A DNA stretch of 64,000 bases from NCBI GenBank assembly GCA_963700885.1, contig CAVOZJ010000038.1:124001-188000 (forward strand), in the 5' to 3' direction. The notes beneath the pieces were generated by a model. That model did no database searches, was not told the origin of the DNA, and saw only the letters and a program-made list of their open reading frames with translations. Shown in pieces: positions 34,486 through 43,086 of this stretch (positions within the stretch are counted from its first letter, which is position 1; every line of letters begins with the position of its first letter). The stretch comes from Anderseniella sp963700885 (GTDB lineage: Bacteria; Pseudomonadota; Alphaproteobacteria; Rhizobiales; Aestuariivirgaceae). Both the position numbers and the translations under genes were made by a program.

Positions 34486-35949
34486 ATGGCTGATCTCGTG
34501 AATGTCGATTACAATACTTCAATTCCCAACAATGTGAATCTGTCGGATGACAGGCGCGTATTGAAAGCTCTCGAGAAGTGGCATCCGGGCTATCTGAACT
34601 GGTGGAGCAATATGGGCCCGGAGGGATTTCAGGAATCGCTGGTTTATCTGCGCACTGCAGTCTCGGTGGATCCCAAGGGGTGGGCCAAATTCGGATATGT
34701 GAAGATGCCGGAGTATCGCTGGGGCATTCTGCTGGCGCCAGAAGAAGGCGGCCGCACCATTCCGTGCGGTGAGCATGCCGGTAAACCCGCATGGCAGGAA
34801 GTTCCCGGTGAGTATCGCTCCATGTTGCGCCGCCTGATCGTGATCCAGGGTGATACGGAACCTGCTTCAGTTGAGCAGCAACGCCATCTGGGAAAAACTG
34901 CACCGTCGCTTTACGACATGCGCAACCTGTTTCAGGTGAATGTTGAAGAAGGCCGTCATCTTTGGGCGATGGTTTATCTTCTGCAGAAGTATTTCGGAGC
35001 TGATGGCCGCGAAGAGGCAGACATGCTGTTGCAGCGTCAATCAGGTTCTGAAGATCATCCGCGCATGCTGGGCGCCTTCAATGAGGCAACACCGGACTGG
35101 CTGTCGTTCTTCATGTTCACCTATTTCACGGATCGCGACGGCAAGATGCAGCTTGAAGCCCTGGCGCAGTCCGGATTTGATCCGCTGTCGCGAACCTGCC
35201 GCTTCATGCTGACCGAGGAAGCTCACCACATGTTCGTTGGTGAGACAGGGGTAGGACGGACGATCCAGCGGACATGTGAGGCCATGAAAGAGGCAGGCAT
35301 TGCCGACCCGTGCGACATCAATGCCGTGCGTGCGCTTGGGGTTATCGATTTGCCGACCATTCAGAAAAAGGCCAATATGCATTACTCACTGTCGCTTGAT
35401 CTGTTCGGGTCGGAAATCTCTACCAATGCCGCCAATGCATTCAATTCGGGCATCAAGGGCCGCTACAGGGAAGCCAAGATAGAGGATGATCACAAACTCG
35501 AGCGCGACACCTATCCAGTGCTCAGACTGATCGACGGAAAGGTGGTCATCTCGGACGAGCCCGCGCTGTCGGCCATCAACATGCGCCTGCGTGACGACTA
35601 TGTGAAGGACGCAACCGGCGGCGTCAATCGCTGGAACAACATCCTCAAAAAGGAAGGTGTTGAGTTTGAAATTTCCCTGCCGCACGTGGCGTTCCATCGC
35701 CATCAGGGCGAGTTTTCGGCCATTCACGCTGATCCTGATGGCAATCAACTTTCTTCGGAAGAATGGCAAATGCGCAAGGATGAGTGGATTCCTTCAAAGG
35801 CAGACGGGGACTTCATCGACAGCCTGATGAAACCACAATGGGAAACCGGCAAGTATTCAGGCTGGATTTCGCCACCTCGTGTCGGCATAGACAACAAGCC
35901 GGGTGATTTTGAGTATGTGAAAGTCTCCGGTGTCGCGTCAAACGCATGA
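34486..35949 (+). CDS. boxB: benzoyl-CoA 2,3-epoxidase, oxygenase subunit
   Basis: The 487-residue protein matches BoxB, a class I diiron oxygenase. The ferritin-like iron motifs are VEEGRHLWAMVYLL (E-x2-H) and LTEEAHHMFVGETG (E-x2-H), with WSNMGPEGFQ and FMFTYFTDRDGK family segments. With electrons from BoxA it adds O2 across benzoyl-CoA to give the 2,3-epoxide. The gene starts 15 bases after boxC and its stop overlaps boxA (ATGA). A benzoate-CoA ligase to make the substrate is not in the window. Confidence 0.97.
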   Translation: MADLVNVDYNTSIPNNVNLSDDRRVLKALEKWHPGYLNWWSNMGPEGFQESLVYLRTAVSVDPKGWAKFGYVKMPEYRWGILLAPEEGGRTIPCGEHAGKPAWQEVPGEYRSMLRRLIVIQGDTEPASVEQQRHLGKTAPSLYDMRNLFQVNVEEGRHLWAMVYLLQKYFGADGREEADMLLQRQSGSEDHPRMLGAFNEATPDWLSFFMFTYFTDRDGKMQLEALAQSGFDPLSRTCRFMLTEEAHHMFVGETGVGRTIQRTCEAMKEAGIADPCDINAVRALGVIDLPTIQKKANMHYSLSLDLFGSEISTNAANAFNSGIKGRYREAKIEDDHKLERDTYPVLRLIDGKVVISDEPALSAINMRLRDDYVKDATGGVNRWNNILKKEGVEFEISLPHVAFHRHQGEFSAIHADPDGNQLSSEEWQMRKDEWIPSKADGDFIDSLMKPQWETGKYSGWISPPRVGIDNKPGDFEYVKVSGVASNA

Positions 35950-37142
35950 ATGCGCTCGTCAAACAACACCTGATCGATCCGGAAATCTGCATCCGGTGCT
36001 ACACATGCGAGGAGCATTGCCCCATAGACGCCATCACCCATGACGACAACAATGTTGTTGTGGATGTGAGCAAGTGCAATTTCTGCATGGCCTGCATCAG
36101 CCCCTGTCCAACCGGCTCAATCGACAACTGGCGGGTAGTGGCAAAGCCATACACTCTGGAGCAACAGTTCGAGATGCTGGAGCTGCCGGAGCAGGAAGAG
36201 GGGCTTGATCAGGAAAGTGATGGTGGCGGTTCTCTCGAAGCGCTTGAGGACGAAATCGATGCCTTGCTGGCAAAGGCCCATGAAGGTACCGGTGGCAAAC
36301 CGGTCGCACCTGCGTCGGCTTCCAAGCCATCGATCAACCTGTTCAATCGCAGCAAGCCTGCAAAGGCAATCGTGCAGGGCAACTTCAGGCTGACGGCTGC
36401 TGATGCTGAAAGCGATGTCCGTCACATCATACTGAATTTGGGCGAGCAGGTGTTTCCGGTACTTGAAGGACAAAGTATCGGTGTGGTTGTACCGGGCGAG
36501 GATGCAACAGGCCGGCCGCACGAGCCGCGATTGTATTCGGTTGCCAGTTCGCGAGACGGCGAAAAGCCCAACACCAACAATATTGCCCTGACGGTCAAGC
36601 GCGAGACAAAGGGCCTTGCCTCGAACTATCTTTGCGATCTGGAGCGAGGCACAGAAATTGATATTACCGGCCCGTTTGGCGCAACCTTCCTGTTGCCCAA
36701 TGATCCGCAAGCCAACCTGATCATGATCTGCACCGGAACGGGTTCAGCTCCGTTCCGCGGTTTTACAGAACGCCGGCGCAGGACAATGCCCAACCTGCAG
36801 AACAAGCTGCAACTGTATTTCGGGGCACGCCGCCCGGAGGAATTGCCGTATTTCGGGCCCCTGAAGAAGGTGCCAGAGAGCCTGTTGCACACTGAATTCT
36901 GCTATTCGCGCGTTGAGGGCGAGCGCAAGGAATATGTGCAGGACCGGATGAGGGTGCGTGAGCAAGACCTGTTGCGGTTGTTGCAGCAGGACGAAACCCA
37001 CATTTACATTTGCGGGCTGAAGGGAATGGAAACCGGGGTTGATGAGGCGCTTGCCGATATCTGCCGAAATGGCGGGCTGGACTGGGCAGCACTAAAACCG
37101 GATATGAGGACCAGCGGGAGGTATCATGTTGAAACCTACTGA
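35946..37142 (+). CDS. boxA: benzoyl-CoA epoxidase, NADPH reductase subunit
   Basis: The 398-residue protein has two 4Fe-4S ferredoxin clusters at the N-terminus (CIRCYTCEEHCP and CNFCMACISPCP) and a ferredoxin-NADP reductase module: RLYSVASSRDG (FAD), CTGTGSAPFRGF (NADP) and YICGLKGME. Between them is an acidic linker of about 110 residues. It passes NADPH electrons to BoxB. It overlaps boxB by four bases, and its last 17 bases overlap the start of boxR, so all four box genes are likely one transcript. Confidence 0.96.
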   Translation: MNALVKQHLIDPEICIRCYTCEEHCPIDAITHDDNNVVVDVSKCNFCMACISPCPTGSIDNWRVVAKPYTLEQQFEMLELPEQEEGLDQESDGGGSLEALEDEIDALLAKAHEGTGGKPVAPASASKPSINLFNRSKPAKAIVQGNFRLTAADAESDVRHIILNLGEQVFPVLEGQSIGVVVPGEDATGRPHEPRLYSVASSRDGEKPNTNNIALTVKRETKGLASNYLCDLERGTEIDITGPFGATFLLPNDPQANLIMICTGTGSAPFRGFTERRRRTMPNLQNKLQLYFGARRPEELPYFGPLKKVPESLLHTEFCYSRVEGERKEYVQDRMRVREQDLLRLLQQDETHIYICGLKGMETGVDEALADICRNGGLDWAALKPDMRTSGRYHVETY

Positions 37143-37992
37143 GCGTGCTGACCACGTCACTTTGCCCCATTGTACCCATAGGCCACGCACGCAGCCGGAG
37201 GGCAGGCGCGATTCAGAAGCCTTTCTGATAGGTCTCGGCGACAGGGTGCGCGCGCAACGAAAGGCGCGCGGATTGTCACGGCGGGCATTGTCCGGAATTT
37301 CCGGAGTATCAGAACGTTATCTTGCCCAGCTGGAAACCGGATCCGGCAACATCTCCATTGTTCTGCTGCGTGATATCGCGATGTCACTGGGTGTGACGCT
37401 GGAGAATTTTGTCTGTGAAACCCGATCGATTCCGGACGGCCATTCAGGACGAAGGCAACGCATAGCCCTGGTGGGACTGCGTGGGGCCGGTAAATCGACA
37501 CTGGGCTTCAGTCTGGCTCGTGCTCTCGACATGCCATTTGTGGAACTGAATGACGAAATCGAACGGAGCAGCGGATTGCCGGTTTCGGAAATTTTCAATC
37601 TTTATGGTCACGACGGTTATCGAAGACTGGAGGCAGATGCACTCGAAACCATTTCGGCCAGCCACAATAGCGTGGTGCTGGCAGTCGCTGGTGGTATTGT
37701 CGGGGGCGGCGATACCTACAACTGCCTGTTACGGGACTTTCACACAATCTGGCTCAAGGCCAGCGCCGAAGAGCACATGAACCGGGTTCGTGCTCAGGGC
37801 GATATGCGTCCGATGGAGGGCAATCCAGCGGCCATGCTGCAACTGCGCAAGCTGCTGGATGAACGCAATGCCGATTATGCCCGGTCGCACTACAGCCTGA
37901 ATACTTCAGGCCGTGCGCCCGACATGGCGCATGACAGCCTCGTCGCGCTGGTTCGCCAGCAAATACTTGCCGGACAGGGCCATTCTCTCTAG
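37126..37992 (+). CDS. boxR: BoxR/BzdR-family transcriptional regulator (HTH plus shikimate kinase-like domain)
   Basis: The 288-residue protein has an XRE-type helix-turn-helix (about residues 35-95, RKARGLSRRALSGISGVSERYLAQLE) fused to a shikimate kinase-like domain with P-loop GLRGAGKST (117-125) and the family's FVELNDEIERSSG. In BzdR/BoxR this second domain binds benzoyl-CoA, which relieves repression of the box genes. A GGGAGG ribosome-binding site precedes ATG 37126, within the end of boxA. It is not an AroK enzyme: the fused HTH and location argue against it. A possible operator lies at 32700-32745. Confidence 0.94.
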   Translation: MLKPTERADHVTLPHCTHRPRTQPEGRRDSEAFLIGLGDRVRAQRKARGLSRRALSGISGVSERYLAQLETGSGNISIVLLRDIAMSLGVTLENFVCETRSIPDGHSGRRQRIALVGLRGAGKSTLGFSLARALDMPFVELNDEIERSSGLPVSEIFNLYGHDGYRRLEADALETISASHNSVVLAVAGGIVGGGDTYNCLLRDFHTIWLKASAEEHMNRVRAQGDMRPMEGNPAAMLQLRKLLDERNADYARSHYSLNTSGRAPDMAHDSLVALVRQQILAGQGHSL

Positions 37993-38034
37993 TCTGCCGC
38001 CGTTTCAGCAATCTCCTGTTTCGGAGCGAATGAC

Positions 38035-39552
38035 ATGACGGCACCAGCCGCAATACGGCTTGATGAGACGGACAATGTGGCAACGGCCGTGAGGGTTCTG
38101 GAACCCGGAGAAGAAGTGCTCGGTATCGTGGCCATGGAACGGGTTGGGCGCGGTCACAAAATTGCCCTTCGGGCTATCGGATGCGGCGAAGCTGTCAACA
38201 AGTACGGCCAGTTTATCGGAAATGCGTCGAGCGACATTGCAGCCGGCGTTCACGTACATACTCACAATGTGAGTTTCGCCAGCACATCGCAATCTTACGA
38301 GTTCTCGACGGCGGTTCGTGAAGTTGAAATGGTCGACGCCGCCAAACGAGTCACGTTCGAGGGGTTCCGGCGCAACAGTGGCAGAGTGGGAACGCGCAAC
38401 TACATCGCCATCATCACTTCAGTGAACTGTTCAGCAACCGCAGCCCGCATGATTGCTGATCATTTTACACCTGCCGAACTTGCCGGCTATCCGAACGTCG
38501 ATGGTGTCGTTGCCTTCGTGCATGGAACAGGCTGCGGCATGGCAGATTCCGGGGACGGCTTTGCCGCACTGCAGCGGGTTATGTGGGGATATGCCCGCCA
38601 TCCCAACCATGCTGCGGTCCTTATGGTTGGACTGGGGTGCGAAATGAACCAGATCGACTGGTTGCTGGAAGCATATGGTCTTGAAAGGGGGCCAAGGTTT
38701 CAAACCATGAACATTCAGGACGTCGCAGGCCTGCGTCGCACCATTGAACTCGGCATTGCCAAGGTCAAGGAAATGCTGCCTGCGGCAGACGAATCGGTTC
38801 GCGAGACGTGTCCGGCATCCGAGTTGATGGTGGCGCTTCAGTGCGGCGGATCGGATGCATGGTCGGGTGTTACGGCCAACCCTGCGCTTGGATATGCATG
38901 CGATTTACTGGCCGCGCAGGGCGGGACAGGTGTGCTGGCCGAGACGCCTGAGATCTATGGCGCTGAACATCTGCTCACCCGCAGGGCTGCCACGCCCGAG
39001 ATTGGCCGTAAATTGCTTGAACGGATCAGCTGGTGGCAGGACTACGTGAACCGCAACAATGGCTCGCTCGATAATAATCCGTCACCCGGCAACAAGCAGG
39101 GTGGTTTGACCACCATTCTCGAAAAGTCCCTGGGAGCTGCGGCCAAGGGCGGCACATCACCACTCAATGGTGTTTACAAGTATGCCGAACCCGTTACCGC
39201 GCGCGGTTTCACCTTCATGGACAGCCCAGGATATGATCCGGTGTCGGTAACCGGACAAATAGCATCGGGTTGCAACCTGGTGACTTTCACTACCGGCCGT
39301 GGTTCAGCGTTCGGGTCCAAACCGGCACCTACACTCAAGATTGCAACAAATTCCGAGCTTTTCGGGCGTATGCCCGAAGACATGGATATAAATGCCGGTC
39401 GCATACTGTCAGGTGAGGCAAGCGTGGAACAGGTAGGTGAGGAGATATTCCAGGCCTGGTTGCGCCTGGCGTCCGGGAACCGGTCATTGTCCGAACACCA
39501 GGGACTTGGTGATCACGAGTTCGTTCCATGGCAAATAGGTGCCACAATGTGA
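38035..39552 (+). CDS. UxaA-family sugar-acid dehydratase (altronate/galactarate dehydratase)
   Basis: The 505-residue protein combines an N-terminal SAF domain (IRLDETDNVATAV...KIALRAIGCGEAVNKYGQFIG, with HVHTHNV) and the long UxaA C-terminal domain (FRRNSGRVGTRNYIAIITSVNCSATAARMI, HGTGCGM, GLGCEMNQI, LQCGGSDAWSGVTANPALG, GFTFMDSPGYDPVSVTGQIASGCNLVTFTTGRGSAFG). These enzymes dehydrate hexonic or hexaric acids with iron or other metal. Length fits altronate or galactarate dehydratase; the exact substrate is undetermined. It lies 42 bases after boxR. The product could enter the pathway of the 2-keto-3-deoxygluconate kinase at the left end. Confidence 0.9.
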   Translation: MTAPAAIRLDETDNVATAVRVLEPGEEVLGIVAMERVGRGHKIALRAIGCGEAVNKYGQFIGNASSDIAAGVHVHTHNVSFASTSQSYEFSTAVREVEMVDAAKRVTFEGFRRNSGRVGTRNYIAIITSVNCSATAARMIADHFTPAELAGYPNVDGVVAFVHGTGCGMADSGDGFAALQRVMWGYARHPNHAAVLMVGLGCEMNQIDWLLEAYGLERGPRFQTMNIQDVAGLRRTIELGIAKVKEMLPAADESVRETCPASELMVALQCGGSDAWSGVTANPALGYACDLLAAQGGTGVLAETPEIYGAEHLLTRRAATPEIGRKLLERISWWQDYVNRNNGSLDNNPSPGNKQGGLTTILEKSLGAAAKGGTSPLNGVYKYAEPVTARGFTFMDSPGYDPVSVTGQIASGCNLVTFTTGRGSAFGSKPAPTLKIATNSELFGRMPEDMDINAGRILSGEASVEQVGEEIFQAWLRLASGNRSLSEHQGLGDHEFVPWQIGATM

Positions 39553-39568
39553 AGCATATAAAGCTCAC

Positions 39569-40786
39569 ATGAGAATTGTTGTCATTGCCATACTGGCGGT
39601 AACGGGCCTCTGCTCTGCTGTTGCGGCTCAGGAACTGACCGGCGCTCAAATGTTCCGGCAGAACTGGACCAGTGCGGAAACTGCATCCGACGGCCTCGGA
39701 CCAATCTATAATGAATCCTCATGCCATGCCTGCCACTGGTTCGGCGGAGGTGCGCGTATTCTGGTGAGACCGGATGGCGAAGTTGCCGGTGCGGGTGTTC
39801 TGCTGCGTCATACATTTGCTGACGGCAAGGGTGATCCTTACTATGGCGTACAATCGCAGAACAAAGCAGTCGATGGCGTCGAACCAGAAGGTGTGGCGGA
39901 TCTGAGCGCCTTGCAAATGGCCAACGGATTGACCAGGTTTCTGGCAAGCGTCCGGTTTGTCAGCGGACCGGGGCGAACCGCCGGCATAACCATGTCGTTG
40001 CGCGCTGCACCCGCCCTTGATTCAACTGCGCTGGTTGCCCAGGTGGACAAGGCAGCCATTATCAGGGGAGCTTTCTTGCAGGACAGGAATGGCGATGGCA
40101 TATCGGGCCGTGTTCACCTGCTGCAGGTACCGGGAGAAAAGCCCGGGATCGGCCGTTTCAACTGGAAGGCGACAGCCGCCAGGGTCGAGGACCAGGTTGC
40201 CAACGCACTCTGGTTCGACATGGGGCTGACATCAACCATGTACCGCGCACCGCAAGGTGAGTGCACATCCAGCCAGCACGATTGCCTTGAAGTTTCCGGC
40301 AACCAGTCTTCCGATCTGGAGGTTGATTTCAGTGATGGCCAAATCGCAGCACTGGCGGATCACGTGCGCTCACTGGGGGTGCTGCCACAGGTACCCGATG
40401 TGCCACAAAGCTTCATCGATAGCAGGTGCAGTTCCTGCCATACACCTTACATGGCGACGGAATCTGGCGGATCTGTCGCGCTGTTTTCCGATCTGTTGCT
40501 GCACGATATGGGTGATGAACTGTCATCTTACGGTGGGGAAGGTGCCGCCTCGCCTGCGGAGTGGCGAACAACGCCTTTGATCGGCTTTAGGGGCAATATT
40601 GCGAACCACCGTTTTCTGCATGACGGCCGGGCTGCAACTATAGATGAGGCCATACGTTGGCATGGCGGTGAGGCGAGGTTGTCGCGCGATGCGTATGTTG
40701 CCTTGCCTGTTTCGGAAAAACTCGAACTTGCGTCCTTTGTCCTGACGCTTATGTCATCCATGCCGTTACCGCCGAAAGGAGACTGA
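39569..40786 (+). CDS. dihaem DUF1111 (thiol oxidoreductase-like) periplasmic protein
   Basis: The 405-residue protein begins with a signal peptide (MRIVVIAILAVTGLCSAVAAQ). It has two c-type haem motifs, CHACH at about residue 51 and CSSCH in the C-terminal half, and family segments such as ESSCHACHWFGGGAR, LQDRNGDGISGR, and FLHDGRAATIDEAIRWHGGEA. DUF1111 proteins are related to MauG-like dihaem peroxidases; the substrate is unknown. The frame is open from 39539, but ATG 39569 gives the signal peptide. It ends two bases before a PQQ dehydrogenase gene, so electron exchange between the two periplasmic proteins is plausible. Confidence 0.88.
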   Translation: MRIVVIAILAVTGLCSAVAAQELTGAQMFRQNWTSAETASDGLGPIYNESSCHACHWFGGGARILVRPDGEVAGAGVLLRHTFADGKGDPYYGVQSQNKAVDGVEPEGVADLSALQMANGLTRFLASVRFVSGPGRTAGITMSLRAAPALDSTALVAQVDKAAIIRGAFLQDRNGDGISGRVHLLQVPGEKPGIGRFNWKATAARVEDQVANALWFDMGLTSTMYRAPQGECTSSQHDCLEVSGNQSSDLEVDFSDGQIAALADHVRSLGVLPQVPDVPQSFIDSRCSSCHTPYMATESGGSVALFSDLLLHDMGDELSSYGGEGAASPAEWRTTPLIGFRGNIANHRFLHDGRAATIDEAIRWHGGEARLSRDAYVALPVSEKLELASFVLTLMSSMPLPPKGD

Positions 40787-40788
40787 TT

Positions 40789-41901
40789 ATGAAGAGACTC
40801 GCAGTTGCGTTGAGCCTGTTTGGCGCAGGCGCGTTGCCTGCATATGCCGAGATACACCGGGCGCAGGATTACAAGCTGGAGGTAGAGACACTGATTGACG
40901 GGCTGGATGCGCCTTGGTCGCTGGCGTTCCTGCCTGACGGGCGAATGTTGATCGGTGAACGTCGCGGGCGGCTTTCCATAGTACCTGCTGATGGCGGTGA
41001 AACTTCCGTGATTGATGGCCTTGAAGGGGTCTCGGCAGGCGGGCAGGGCGGGTTGCACGGGTTAGCGCTGGCTCCTGATTTCGAAACCTCGGGAACCGTG
41101 TTCTACTGCCATGCCTCGTCTTACGATGGCGGCAGGGGAACGGCGGTTTCGCGAGCCCATCTGGATCTGACAGCCAGGCGGCTGGAAAGGGTCACGCGGA
41201 TTTTCGAGCAAACGCCGGCCGGGACAACCAGCAGGCATTTCGGTTGCCGCCTGGTATTTGATCGCGAGGGCATGTTGTTTGTGACAACCGGTGACCGCGG
41301 GAATAAATCCACGCTGGCGCAAGACCCCTCAACCGGCATTGGAAAGGTCATTCGAATTAATGAAGACGGCGAACCGGCACCTGGCAATCCGCAGCCTGAA
41401 GGCTGGGACAGGCGGGTATGGTCGATCGGACATCGCAACATTCAAGGTGCGGCGCTACACCCGGTAACTGGCGAATTGTGGACAGCCGAGCATGGTGCCC
41501 GTGGCGGAGATGAAGTGAACAATCCGCAAGCCGGCAAGAACTATGGCTGGCCGGTTATCAGCTACGGTGTTCATTATTCGGGCGGCAAAATTGGTGAGGG
41601 CACCCACAAGCAAGGCATGGAGCAGCCTGTGCATTACTGGGATCCATCCATCGCCCCATCCGGGCTGATGATCTACTCAGGTGACAAGTTCCCCAAATGG
41701 CATGGCAACTATTTCGTTGGTGCTCTCGACGGCGCAGTTTCGCGGCTTGTCTATTCAAATGGGAAGTTTGTTTCGGAGGAACGCATTTTGCAGGACCTGG
41801 ATGAACGCATCCGTGACGTGGTTCAGGGGCCGGACGGGCTGGTTTACCTGTTGACCGACAGCTCCAACGGGCGGGTGCTTCGATTGAAAATATCTGAGTG
41901 A
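40789..41901 (+). CDS. PQQ-dependent soluble aldose sugar dehydrogenase (Asd/YliI type)
   Basis: The 370-residue protein has a signal peptide (MKRLAVALSLFGAGALPAYA) and a six-bladed propeller of the GDH-B family: LIDGLDAPWSLAFLPDGRMLIGERRGRLSI, GGLHGLALAPDF, SRHFGCRLVFDREGMLFVTTGDRG, VWSIGHRNIQGAALHPVTGELWTAEHGARGGDEVN and NYGWPVISYGVHYSGG. It oxidises aldoses in the periplasm with PQQ. It is coupled to the dihaem protein upstream, a likely electron acceptor. PQQ synthesis genes are not in the window, and the family also includes proteins with unclear substrates. Confidence 0.9.
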   Translation: MKRLAVALSLFGAGALPAYAEIHRAQDYKLEVETLIDGLDAPWSLAFLPDGRMLIGERRGRLSIVPADGGETSVIDGLEGVSAGGQGGLHGLALAPDFETSGTVFYCHASSYDGGRGTAVSRAHLDLTARRLERVTRIFEQTPAGTTSRHFGCRLVFDREGMLFVTTGDRGNKSTLAQDPSTGIGKVIRINEDGEPAPGNPQPEGWDRRVWSIGHRNIQGAALHPVTGELWTAEHGARGGDEVNNPQAGKNYGWPVISYGVHYSGGKIGEGTHKQGMEQPVHYWDPSIAPSGLMIYSGDKFPKWHGNYFVGALDGAVSRLVYSNGKFVSEERILQDLDERIRDVVQGPDGLVYLLTDSSNGRVLRLKISE

Positions 41902-41914
41902 TGATTCGCCGGCT

Positions 41915-42856
41915 TCAGGTTTTTTTCTTCCTGAAGACAGCACAGTGGTCCTTGATCTCAAAACGCGGGGTTACGATTGTCACATGATGGTTCGGTTTGG
42001 TGAAATCATCCTGTTCCGCCCCTTCAAAAGCTTCCATGAATGCCACGCTCAGCAGTCGTTTCGGGTCGTTATTGCTGACAAGGGCACCGACACCCCAGTC
42101 CAATCTGGTATGGCCAGCACCAGCTATCAGTATGGCGCCGTCTTTGTTGGCGGGGTTGAGCAATGCGCTCGCCATGACATGATCGCGGGCACGCTGGATG
42201 TCGGCCATCAGCGGTAAAACCGTCTTGGGCAGCATGTTGCAGTGAGCTTCCGCGATGTCTTCGAGGTACGCTTTACGGATTTCCGCATCAACAGGAACAC
42301 TCAAACCTAGTTCAGAGCGTTCGTGGTCACTCAATCCAGAACCTGCCCGGCCACCGAGGCGACGAACAGTACTCTTCTCAAGGTTGCCGGCGTGCAAGGC
42401 CAGTTTGTTTTTCAGTGCGATTTCGAATATTGGTTTGTACATGGCAAAATCCGGCCAACCCGACGTACTCCATTCAAGCCGGTCTGCGATGTCATCTGCA
42501 TTGTCCGGCGGGTTGGAGGCGAAGAAATCCAGAATTGGCTGCTGCGCACGGGTGATCATTTCAATCACGACGGCCGGGCGTCGGCCATGATCGACCATGT
42601 ATTGCAGGATTTCCGCCTGAAGCCGATGGTGGTCAGGATTGGTGTGGATTTCACCCAACAATACAAACTGCGCCTGAACGGCTCGATGTTTTACCTGATC
42701 CAGCGTCAGTTGCTGATTGCCCGGCTTCAGGAAAGCTTTGCCAACCAGTTCATGATCCCGGAAATGGGCAGATTGCCAGTCTTCCCTGGCAAGCACACCT
42801 TCGGTTGCCGCCAGCACGGCGAGCAAAGTCAGTATGCCAAGACCGGTTGGACGCAT
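41915..42856 (-). CDS. ChaN-like haem-binding/Tiki-superfamily protein, exported
   Basis: The 313-residue form starts at ATG 42856 with a signal peptide (MRPTGLGILTLLAVLAATEGVLA). The mature part has AQFVLLGEIHTNPDHHRLQAEIL, VVIEMITRAQQPILDFF, WPDFAMYKPIFEIAL and the C-terminal AILIAGAGHTRLDWGVG, which define the ChaN/COG3016 family. Members bind haem or resemble Tiki metalloproteases through the GE-x-H and GxxH motifs. The frame is open to 43165, but the extra 103 residues are low-complexity and lack a signal. It converges with the PQQ dehydrogenase gene and is divergent from the amidohydrolase at 43087. Confidence 0.85.
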   Translation of the reverse strand: MRPTGLGILTLLAVLAATEGVLAREDWQSAHFRDHELVGKAFLKPGNQQLTLDQVKHRAVQAQFVLLGEIHTNPDHHRLQAEILQYMVDHGRRPAVVIEMITRAQQPILDFFASNPPDNADDIADRLEWSTSGWPDFAMYKPIFEIALKNKLALHAGNLEKSTVRRLGGRAGSGLSDHERSELGLSVPVDAEIRKAYLEDIAEAHCNMLPKTVLPLMADIQRARDHVMASALLNPANKDGAILIAGAGHTRLDWGVGALVSNNDPKRLLSVAFMEAFEGAEQDDFTKPNHHVTIVTPRFEIKDHCAVFRKKKT

Positions 42857-43086
42857 TATACCTTCACCGAATAGTTTATCTGTCTGATCGTAACTGCATT
42901 GAAATGATGCGCAACAGATGACACGTTTGCGCGGCAGGAGAGAATGACCGGGAAAATTGTCCGGATCCTGTGTGAGGACATAAACACATAATGTTGAGAT
43001 CAAATCAGATGACCTGTCGCAGCCGTCTCCGGCATGCGCAGGTGGGTGCCCATACAGCCGCTGGCGCTTTCGAAAGGTAATCAACC

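Noticed and set aside
37474..37992. Shikimate kinase (AroK) call for the C-terminal part of the BoxR gene
   Set aside because: The domain is fused to an HTH and lies at the end of the box operon, the established BzdR/BoxR architecture.
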